Shown one piece after another: positions 7,552 through 12,441 of a DNA stretch of 12,715 nucleotides (the first letter of the stretch is position 1; each line of letters opens with the position of its first letter). Made by a program: the position numbers and the translations under genes. The notes below the pieces were generated by a model. It saw nothing but the letters and a program-made list of their open reading frames with translations. It was not told the DNA's origin and ran no database searches. This DNA is from CAIYRG01 sp036273455 (GTDB lineage Bacteria > Pseudomonadota > Alphaproteobacteria > Micropepsales > Micropepsaceae), in assembly GCA_036273455.1 (NCBI GenBank), contig DASUHP010000103.1:1-12715 (forward strand), given 5' to 3'.

Positions 7552-8025
7552 TTACTCGGTCGGTGATTCCGAAGCGTCGGCGGGATTTATTTTTTTGAGA
7601 ATGTCCGCGTAAGCAGAATTGATGCGAGCCATGTCCTTGGTAGCCAATTCCTCATAGTTCCTGCCAAGCCCCATGGCCTTGATCCGGTCAGGATGATGCG
7701 TTCGGGCGAGTTCGTGATAGGCGTGCTTCAGCTCGTCTGCCGAGGCACCTTGCTTCACTCCGAGAATGTGCCACGGATCGTTGCCTTCGTACGGCGCCGG
7801 AGCTGGATTTTGATTGTATTCAGATGCTTTCATAATCACCGATTTTGCGAGAGAGACGAAGTCCCCTTCAAGGGTCTGAACCGGCAGAAATTTGCGATCG
7901 TCGTTCAGCACGTCGGTGATGCGCGCCTGGTTCGGCAGGAAGAGATTGCCGCACAGGACCGTACCATCGACCAGCGAGATTTCGGTCAGAACGGCCGTTT
8001 TGGCGACTTTGCCTTTCCCGTGCAC
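7552..8025 (-). CDS. J-domain (DnaJ-like) co-chaperone with N-terminal beta domain
   Basis: This 157-residue protein has its J-domain at the C-terminus (about 83-145): 'DPWHILGVKQGASADELKHAY', the Hsp70-stimulating HPD tripeptide at 111-113 inside 'HHPDRIKAMG', and a closing 'ARINSAYADIL' helix. J-domains stimulate the ATPase of a DnaK partner. There is no Gly/Phe region, zinc-finger or client-binding DnaJ C-terminal domain, so this is a class C protein. Residues 10-65 ('LTEISLVDGTVLCGNLFLPN', 'LNDDRKFLPV') look like a small beta-rich domain. This fusion seems familiar from alphaproteobacterial J-proteins, but I cannot assign a function to the N-terminal part. The start is GTG at 8025; an in-frame stop lies just upstream. 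It is convergent with the glycosyltransferase and is probably a single-gene unit. Confidence 0.88.
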   Translation of the reverse strand: MHGKGKVAKTAVLTEISLVDGTVLCGNLFLPNQARITDVLNDDRKFLPVQTLEGDFVSLAKSVIMKASEYNQNPAPAPYEGNDPWHILGVKQGASADELKHAYHELARTHHPDRIKAMGLGRNYEELATKDMARINSAYADILKKINPADASESPTE

Positions 8026-8222
8026 GTTTCACCCAATAATGGCGAAGCGTGGCGCTGCCACAGGCGCGGCTGGCCCGTCGATCCATGAAGTGTGCAACGT
8101 CCCCCCCTTTGCAGGGTTTGCGGTCTTTGGATATCGGAAGTTCTTTAAAATCGATTTAATTGTGCTTGCGGGATTTGTCTGATGGGCCTCCCGACGATTG
8201 TCTTGCAGTCAGAAAGTTTAGG

Positions 8223-8253
8223 GCGTGATCCGATTCCATTAATCGGATCACGC
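8223..8253. repeat. Perfect 13-bp palindrome with 5-base loop (REP-like or terminator)
   Basis: GCGTGATCCGATT (8223-8235), loop CCATT, AATCGGATCACGC (8241-8253). It abuts the stop codon of the small - strand gene and would form a stable hairpin at its mRNA 3' end, but no U run follows on either strand. The wording resembles intergenic GTGATCCGA/TCGGATCAC palindromes common in Hyphomicrobiales genomes, so a dispersed repeat is as likely as a dedicated terminator. Confidence 0.65.
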
Positions 8254-8450
8254 TAGCCTCGCTGATTTGCCTTCGCAGATTGGATGCGCCCGATTTGACG
8301 AATGACAGAGTAGACGCACTCAATTTCCCACCTGCGCGATACCAATCTGCGCTTGACTTCATCTGGCTCGGTGACGCCGCGCGCGACGAAATCCTGCGCA
8401 ACGCAAAAGACGTCTTCCGAGTGGGGTGGGGAGATGCAGCGCCAATCCAT
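8253..8450 (-). CDS. Small hypothetical protein (65 aa)
   Basis: I do not recognise this gene. The 65 residues read as a compact helical protein ('VFCVAQDFVARGVTEPDEV', 'RRLVSRRWEIECVYSVIRQI') with a basic tail. GGGAG lies about 10 bases upstream of the ATG at 8450, and an upstream in-line ATG at 8461 belongs to another frame. Codon third positions are GC-rich in the first two thirds, as in the surrounding real genes. The TAG stop touches the perfect palindrome at 8223-8253, so a hairpin directly follows. It sits at the left edge of the decayed island. No homologue or function can be given; it may be a genuine small gene or a chance frame. Confidence 0.45.
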   Translation of the reverse strand: MDWRCISPPHSEDVFCVAQDFVARGVTEPDEVKRRLVSRRWEIECVYSVIRQIGRIQSAKANQRG

Positions 8451-8608
8451 GCCGCCAGCATCTCCCGTATTTGTTTAAAATGCGTGAAATTGTTGGCGGC
8501 GCGCTTTGCGGTCGGGTTTCCCTTACCGGTCGCGAAGGGTGTGGGCTCGAGAAGGCTTTGCGTCGGCTGGCGGCGGTGCCGCGACAGCTCAGACGCGATT
8601 TGCTCCGG

Positions 8609-8701
8609 TTAGAGTTCGCCCGCTGTCGCAGAATCCGAAAAGTGGAGCGAAGTCACCAGCGCGATCAGCAGGAAACAGGCAGTGAACATGGGAATATCCA
8701 T
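8609..8701 (-). CDS. Possible 30-aa small hydrophobic or leader-like peptide
   Basis: This is a very short frame: MDIPMFTACFLLIALVTSLH, then a polar tail ending in 'ATAGEL'. It has the shape of a signal peptide or single-span small membrane protein: a short N-terminus, about 14 hydrophobic residues and an Ala-x-Ala-like end. ATG at 8701 or the internal ATG at 8689 could start it. No convincing Shine-Dalgarno is seen. It could be a bona fide miniprotein, the leftover signal peptide of a deleted gene, or chance. Confidence 0.25.
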   Translation of the reverse strand: MDIPMFTACFLLIALVTSLHFSDSATAGEL

Positions 8702-9049
8702 TTATCTGAGCTTGGGTTTTCGATTGACTTGAGTTGTGGCGCGACCTTACGGCGCACATGTATCGTCATTATGCGGAATGTGTATCCGGGCTGTTATACG
8801 TATTGCGAAATCATGACTGCAAAACCCTGGATGCAGTTGATCGCGTTAACCAGCTGGCAAGCTTTTGCCGACGCGCGGGTTCTCGACTTTTGCGCGGAAA
8901 CGAGATGTCCCTGCCGGGACGAAGTAGGATCGCAATTGGGGTCGTTGCCGGGAGTCCATTACCCGATCAACGTCGACGGACGAGGTCCGATCACGAAGAG
9001 AACAATGGCCCGGCAGTGATGGCGGAATGGATGGACAGTTCAGCCGCGA
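8702..9049. other. Stretch without a convincing gene inside the decayed island
   Basis: No frame here has family features on either strand. A + strand open frame (TTG 8734 to 9183) has a helical-looking first third ('HMYRHYAECVSGLLYVLRNH', 'LDAVDRVNQLASFCRRAG') but becomes Arg/Ser/Pro-rich and runs antisense through the transposase remnant, so I do not call it. A small GTCCC-tgcc-GGGAC dyad lies near 8910-8925. The stretch probably is eroded mobile or accessory DNA. Confidence 0.4.
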
Positions 9050-9224
9050 TTAGAGAACCCAATTCTTCCAGACCGAAACGCCCGCTTTGCGGCAGCCCCC
9101 GGCCAGCAACCCGCAATATGTATTGTAGCCGCTATCTGCTAACGAAGACCTTCTGCCGGCGATTGCCGCGCTGCGTTACATGATGCGGCACCCCTGCTGC
9201 AACAATACGGGCCATTCGCGCCAT
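9050..9224 (-). pseudogene. REP-associated tyrosine (Y1/IS200-like) transposase, 5' fragment, frameshifted
   Basis: From ATG 9224 the frame gives 'MARMARIVAAGVPHHVTQRG' and 'NRRQKVF', the N-terminal signature of REP-associated transposases (RAYT/TnpA_REP, Y1_Tnp fold). It then hits TAG at 9134-9132. Skipping the base at about 9143 restores 'LADSGYNTYCGLLAGGCRKA' and 'GVSVW', as expected for the family, before a run of unrelated residues and TAA at 9052-9050. The usual next block containing the HUH metal-binding motif ('MPNHVHL') is absent, so about 50 of roughly 200 or more residues remain and the protein is dead. Full-length members mobilise REP palindromes as single-stranded DNA. It lies directly downstream of the broken DUF2971-like gene and probably contributed to its truncation. 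Confidence 0.82.
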
Positions 9225-9255
9225 AAACTAATTTTGACGCGAGGAGCCCGCCCAG

Positions 9256-9443
9256 TCAATTCAGTATTGTGTCCCCGGAATTAAGAATACCCCTCAGTCG
9301 GTCCAATCAGTGTAGTGGTATAGCGGCACATCAACGACCGTTTTGGCCTGCTCTATTTCGAGCTGTTGCGCGCTCCATTGAGCGTATTCATCAATGGCAC
9401 GCTGCAGCGGTTCTGCGATCACAGCCTCATCCGGGATCGCCAT
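9256..9443 (-). pseudogene. DUF2971-like gene, N-terminal remnant broken by a one-base deletion
   Basis: ATG 9443 follows the HNH gene's TGA after two bases, so it was the second gene of that operon. The frame reads 'MAIPDEAVIAEPLQRAIDEY', a helical stretch, then 'VDVPLYHYTDWTD' and stops at 9296-9294 (49 residues). If one G is restored at about 9299 (ACCGACTG to ACCGGACTG) it continues 'YTDWTGLRGILNSG', which is the opening motif of DUF2971 and related HYT..GL..IL domains. After about 9274 the resemblance ends and a stop occurs at 9258-9256. The remainder of the domain, usually over 200 residues, is missing, replaced by the transposase remnant. The exact family is inferred from one motif; a related ADP-ribosyltransferase-like fold is the alternative. 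A short intact 49-aa product is possible but unlikely to have the domain's function. Confidence 0.7.
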
Positions 9444-9445
9444 GT

Positions 9446-10603
9446 TCAACGCGGCGGAAGATCGTGGGCCGCGACAAAATCATCGGTGAACACGTCGGCA
9501 CGCTTGGCACCAACCAGCTCCCCGTAGAACTCATTGAAATAGCGCCGCAGCAACTCCGTGACTGCTTCCGGTGTCCGCTCGCTTAGCGAATATGTGCGCC
9601 GGAACGCCTCATCATAAATCGGCCCAACAACGCGTCCGGCAGGATAATGGGGAAAGCTGATGCGCGCGTGCTCGATACCTTTGATGCCAAATTCGACAGA
9701 ATAGGGCATCGGCAAACTAAACGCCTCCGCCGCGACCAACAGATAATTGGGTAACGCGGTGACATACAGCTTTTCCATGGCGACGGCTGAGAGTGTACAG
9801 ATTTTAGGCTGCGGAAATTGAAACAGTCCATTGTTCATCCCCCACAATTCGCCTGTCACGAAAGCCTGCGTGAAGTTAGCGATCTGGTGCGACTTGGCCT
9901 GTATGTAAACGATTGCACCGTGACGGTTTCGATCGATCGCCGCAGGAATCCAATTCTCCGATAAGGGCCGCACTCTGCCTTGCTTGAAGACCTCAAGCAC
10001 GCGAGGCAACCCGACGCGCTGCTGATTGGATGGTGATAGGAGGCGTAGATACGCGAATCGCGTAGTATCAAACGTGAAACCCTGTCCACCAGGAAAGCCT
10101 GCATTGGCGAGTGCTTCACCTGTCGGGAAGAAAGTCATTCCTGCGGAGACCGGCACGGCCTGCGGCACCCGCTCAGGCGGCAGCACATGCACATTGACGG
10201 TGTGAATTGTGTGAGCGGCAATCCCGCCCGCCTGATTGACCGAAAGCAAAAGCTGCGCACCAGTTGCGGCGTCCGCTTCGGCCATTGTTCCTGCAGCCGC
10301 TTCGTGCTCCGCCTTCATCTTCAGAAGTCGTTGCACTGAGTACGTTTCCCAATCGTCGTCCACGACGGCGTGGTGCGTTGGGCAGAGGAGAATGAGGTTA
10401 TCGTAGCTGTGCCGTTGGGCTGGCGTCTGGTTGGCGTCATAGCGCGGCCCGTTCGGGCTTCCGGCAGCGACATGGCAAATTTCTCCGATGACAGTCTCGC
10501 TCTGGATCATCGCTGTCTTGCAACGCGGAAAAGCGCACCGGTTGCCCGAATGGGCGAATAGCCGCTTTATCGTGGTTGTGCTTGGGCCAGATGGTTCTGC
10601 CAC
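9446..10603 (-). CDS. HNH endonuclease fused to a C-terminal domain of unknown function
   Basis: This 385-residue protein begins with a zinc-type HNH nuclease domain (about 10-102). It shows CAFPRC (Cys23, Cys28), 'IGEICHVAAGSPNGPRYD' with His44, 'DNLILLCPTHHAVVD' with Asn69, Cys74, His77 and His78, and 'LLKMKAEHE'. The arrangement (GEICH, GPRYD, DNLILLC..HH..VD, MK.EHE) is that of HNH domains used by anti-phage effectors such as the nuclease half of HNH-SAVED (Cap5) proteins. A linker follows ('IHTVNVHVLPPERV'), then about 230 residues that I do not recognise as SAVED, containing 'FAYLRLLSP', 'DRNRHGAIVYIQ', 'TQAFVTGELWGMN' and a helical C-terminus. This could be a sensor or partner-binding domain. 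The start is GTG 10603, with GAGG 8 bases upstream. No in-frame disruption is seen. It heads an operon with the broken gene at 9256-9443. Confidence 0.82.
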   Translation of the reverse strand: MAEPSGPSTTTIKRLFAHSGNRCAFPRCKTAMIQSETVIGEICHVAAGSPNGPRYDANQTPAQRHSYDNLILLCPTHHAVVDDDWETYSVQRLLKMKAEHEAAAGTMAEADAATGAQLLLSVNQAGGIAAHTIHTVNVHVLPPERVPQAVPVSAGMTFFPTGEALANAGFPGGQGFTFDTTRFAYLRLLSPSNQQRVGLPRVLEVFKQGRVRPLSENWIPAAIDRNRHGAIVYIQAKSHQIANFTQAFVTGELWGMNNGLFQFPQPKICTLSAVAMEKLYVTALPNYLLVAAEAFSLPMPYSVEFGIKGIEHARISFPHYPAGRVVGPIYDEAFRRTYSLSERTPEAVTELLRRYFNEFYGELVGAKRADVFTDDFVAAHDLPPR

Positions 10604-10747
10604 TTCATGCGCCTCTATGCGACAATGGAAGACAACTTACACTTCCTCAATGCGCGAAGCCGATTGCCGCCGCCCAGCCCCGCATTCCGTTAGCCCCGCG
10701 CGGTCTCGGAATGTTCTGCGCGAAGGCGCGCAAAGTGCTTGTTTTAT

Positions 10748-10792
10748 TGGTGCCGCCTGCGTGACTCGAACACGCGACGCCATCGTTACGAA
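10748..10792 (-). repeat. Displaced tRNA-Thr 3' fragment (attachment-site repeat, distal copy)
   Basis: This 45-base copy matches the tRNA-Thr gene from its CCA end to the anticodon loop (12086-12130), in the same orientation, with two mismatches (10779 and 10785). The first 31 bases are identical. Similarity stops at the anticodon loop, a known crossover region for integrases that use tRNA genes. The 5' half of the tRNA is absent, so it is not a functional gene. It marks the distal end of an element inserted at the tRNA 3' end. Confidence 0.88.
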
Positions 10793-10881
10793 CGGCAGCA
10801 CACAGATAATTGTCGTGTTTATTTTTATTGCGAATTTTGGAGCATATCACGAAAATGATTCGGCTCCCTTTGGAATCACTC

Positions 10882-10934
10882 CGCCTTTCCAGTCGCTTAG
10901 TTCGCGAATGAGTCTCCGAGACAAAGGAAAGGCG
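10882..10934. repeat. Nested palindromic block
   Basis: CGCCTTTCC (10882-10890) pairs perfectly with GGAAAGGCG (10926-10934). Between them lie the palindrome TTCGCGAA (10901-10908) and the dyad GTCTC-C-GAGAC (10912-10922). It lies just past the stop of the - strand membrane-protein gene and next to the displaced tRNA fragment. It might be a terminator-like structure, protein-binding arms of an old recombination site, or an operator. Confidence 0.5.
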
Positions 10935-10978
10935 AGACAAAAGTACATACCTGTGGCTGTGCACACGCTAATCTTCAC

Positions 10979-11554
10979 TCAGCCGCGAAATAGTCTTTTC
11001 ACGGACTTACTCAAGCCCGCAGAAAGAGCCAGGGCTAATCCCGTGGCTGAACTGACCACGACTATGCCTCCGGGAATGGTTATGAAAAGCAGTACGGAGT
11101 GATCGGGCACGACGCTCCACCCCATATAGGTTCCGATCCAAATTGGGAGGTTCGTTGTCGTCAGCAGACCCTTGAGGGTCATGTGCACGGGCGGCGAACG
11201 CTCAATGACAAATGGCTCCGACAGAACGTATTCCACTACGTCCCGATTGACGATCATACGCCCCACGCTGCGGTCGAATTCAAATTCCTCCACATCCATC
11301 AAAAAGAGATCAACATAGTTTCTCAGGTTCTCAGCACTTAACGCCTCCTCCTTCTCCTGACCACGTAGCGAATGAAATACCTTCAGGTTGTGAATAGGAG
11401 ACATCAGATTCGTGGTGTCTCCCACGAACCAGCCAATGCCAATTCCCGGCTCAGGCTCTTCACCACGTCCGCGCGGACGACGACCAAAATTCGGCTCGGC
11501 AGTGATCTGCGAACGGTCAAAGTACATCCATGTCGTGATGACGCGCATGTACAC
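10979..11554 (-). CDS. Small membrane protein of unknown function in the tRNA-flanked remnant
   Basis: I do not recognise this protein. With GTG at 11554 it has 191 residues; ATG at 11548 (189 residues) is an equally good start. The N-terminal 130 residues are polar, with an Arg/Gly/Glu-rich patch ('FGRRPRGRGEEPEPGIGIG') and an acidic helix ('NYVDLFLMDVEEFEFD'). Residues about 135-180 are hydrophobic, from 'NLPIWIGTYMGWSVVP' through 'SVLLFITIPGGIVVVSSATG', enough for one or two membrane spans. A short basic tail (KSVKRLFRG) would face the cytosol. It sits between the tRNA repeats with lower-GC codon use, indicating foreign origin. Small membrane proteins in prophages often block superinfection or act in lysis, but nothing here shows either role. 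Confidence 0.6.
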   Translation of the reverse strand: MYMRVITTWMYFDRSQITAEPNFGRRPRGRGEEPEPGIGIGWFVGDTTNLMSPIHNLKVFHSLRGQEKEEALSAENLRNYVDLFLMDVEEFEFDRSVGRMIVNRDVVEYVLSEPFVIERSPPVHMTLKGLLTTTNLPIWIGTYMGWSVVPDHSVLLFITIPGGIVVVSSATGLALALSAGLSKSVKRLFRG

Positions 11555-11611
11555 ACCCCATTGTTGTGGATTCGAGAATCGATGCTTGAATCAGAATATT
11601 ACCAGCTAGTC

Positions 11612-11656
11612 CGTTCGACCGTGTCCCTTATGACTAAGCGGGGACACGGTCGAGCG
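11612..11656. repeat. Long inverted repeat between divergent genes
   Basis: TCGACCGTGTCCC (11615-11627) and GGGACACGGTCGA (11641-11653) are perfectly complementary over 13 bases. The stem extends by a T-G and two G-C pairs outside. The 13-base interior can pair again (CTTA-tgac-TAAG). It lies 58 bases before the start of the - strand membrane-protein gene and about 100 bases before the YopX-like frame on +. There is no U run; an operator for divergent transcription, or a mobile-element end, fits better than a terminator. Confidence 0.65.
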
Positions 11657-11758
11657 AAATTATCTATGTGAGAAATAAGATTTAGGGCGTGGAGTGACCC
11701 CAACAAAGAAATGATCCGCTGAAATCGGCTTCTTAGGCGCCCAGATTTCGATAAGCTC

Positions 11759-11992
11759 ATGCAAAATCAAAACCTCGCCTACTCGTTGATGCAATACACC
11801 GGCCTCAAGGACAAGAACGGGGTGGAGATATACGAGGGGACATTATTCTGGTCGCCTGGTGCGGGGCGACTCTACACCTGCGATGACAAGGTGATCTTCC
11901 AGCGAGGCGCGTTCCAATGGCGCGGCTGCAATCTCTCCCAGAAGGATGAAACCGAAGTCATCGGCAATATCTACGAAAGCCTTGGCTGCTAG
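11759..11992 (+). CDS. YopX-like phage protein, probably N-terminally truncated
   Basis: This 77-residue protein contains 'LMQYTGLKDKNGVEIYEGTL', a central 'KVIFQRGAFQW' and the ending 'ETEVIGNIYESLG', the hallmark order of the YopX family found in prophages of many bacteria; the function of the family is unknown. Typical members carry 30-60 more residues before MQYTGL, usually starting near 'FRAWD'. Here the in-frame codons upstream run to a stop at 11720-11722 without that motif, so the 5' part appears lost. Family proteins are encoded in phage early or accessory regions, so this supports a prophage or phage-satellite origin for the DNA between the tRNA repeats. No Shine-Dalgarno is evident. 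It may be a relic rather than an active gene. Confidence 0.75.
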   Translation: MQNQNLAYSLMQYTGLKDKNGVEIYEGTLFWSPGAGRLYTCDDKVIFQRGAFQWRGCNLSQKDETEVIGNIYESLGC

Positions 11993-12085
11993 CGAAAAAC
12001 GCCGAAATTCGCGGAATGTCCTGGACAAATCCGAGACACGGGCTGTTCTAACGACGCCGGAATGTAACTAAGTTATTGAGTTTGC

Positions 12086-12130
12086 TGGTGCCGCCTGCGT
12101 GACTCGAACACGCGACCCCATCATTACGAA
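12086..12130 (-). repeat. Attachment-site repeat, tRNA-proximal copy
   Basis: This is the 3' 45 bases of the tRNA-Thr gene, from the anticodon loop to CCA, and pairs with the direct copy at 10748-10792 (43 of 45 identical). The enclosed 1.3 kb holds the YopX-like and membrane-protein genes but no integrase. Confidence 0.85.
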
Positions 12131-12161
12131 TGATGTGCTCTACCGGCTGAGCTAAGGCGGC
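12086..12161 (-). tRNA. tRNA-Thr (anticodon CGU)
   Basis: Read on the - strand, the 76 bases fold as a standard cloverleaf. The acceptor is GCCGCCT/AGGCGGC followed by A and an encoded CCA. The D-arm lies around TTAGCTCAGCCGGTAGAGC. The anticodon stem is CATCA/TGATG with loop TTCGTAA, and the T-arm is GCGTG-TTCGAGT-CACGC. The anticodon CGT reads ACG codons. Its 3' half is the duplicated attachment sequence; the intact copy borders the island, as expected when an integrating element restores the tRNA end. Confidence 0.96.
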
Positions 12162-12441
12162 AAATCCAGGGGCGGCGCAAAATAGGCGGGCGGCGGCGCG
12201 GGCGCAAGCAGCCGGGCAAATCACTCGAAACGCACCCTGGTGGCGCGGCATTGCCCCCCCCTGCGTCTCGCGCCTTTGGCGCGATCCACTTCCCCCGCAG
12301 CGGGGGCAGAAAACGCGCGGACGCGACGCCTGCGCAAGCTTGATGAAAGTGCCCCCTCACCCGGCAGCGCCATTGCGCGCGTGCAAAAGCGCACGCGCGG
12401 GCGCTGCATCCCTCTCCCTCAAGGGGAGAGGAACGCGGGAA
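12162..12441. repeat. Hairpin-rich GC spacer downstream of dksA
   Basis: No gene is supported. Perfect dyads follow one another. CGCGCC-ttt-GGCGCG lies at 12269-12283. CCCCCG-cag-CGGGGG lies at 12292-12306. A nested structure pairs GCAGCGCC (12364-12371) with GGCGCTGC (12400-12407) and, inside it, GCGCGTGC (12377-12384) with GCACGCGC (12391-12398). CCTCTCCC (12411-12418) pairs with GGGAGAGG (12424-12431). The last is the proteobacterial CCTCTCCC...GGGAGAGG intergenic repeat and probably ends the dksA transcript. Confidence 0.7.

Larger units (their letters stand above)
10604..10978. other. Non-coding stretch carrying a tRNA fragment and palindromes
   Basis: No supported gene is seen. The HNH promoter should lie at its left end. 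The stretch carries the displaced tRNA-Thr 3' fragment (10748-10792) and a palindromic block (10882-10934). The part right of 10790 is visibly AT-richer than the chromosomal genes. Confidence 0.5.

Noticed and set aside
8426..9019. 197-residue + strand open frame
   Set aside because: It overlaps the small - strand frames and reads as unpatterned Arg/Cys-rich sequence with no domain signature.
8734..9183. 149-residue + strand open frame starting TTG
   Set aside because: Its second half is the antisense of the transposase remnant and is Arg/Ser/Pro-rich; no Shine-Dalgarno or family motif; weak start codon.
9269..9586. 105-residue + strand frame over the HNH 3' end
   Set aside because: Shadow of the HNH and DUF2971-like coding strand, which carry recognisable motifs on the opposite strand.
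9446..10603. Calling the HNH protein a CBASS Cap5 (HNH-SAVED) effector
   Set aside because: The HNH half fits, but I cannot see SAVED features in the C-terminal half and no cyclase gene is in the window.
10647..10964. 105-residue - strand frame upstream of the HNH gene
   Set aside because: It runs through the tRNA fragment and the palindromic block; the translation is the chance product of those sequences.
10488..11102. 204-residue + strand open frame
   Set aside because: It is antisense to the HNH start and crosses the tRNA fragment; no coherent protein character.
12048..12409. Overlapping - strand frames across the tRNA-Thr and the GC-rich spacer
   Set aside because: They translate tRNA and hairpin repeats into Arg/Ala/Pro-rich strings; the tRNA and palindromes explain the sequence.
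12269..12431. CRISPR array
   Set aside because: The dyads differ from one another and there are no regularly spaced identical repeats.
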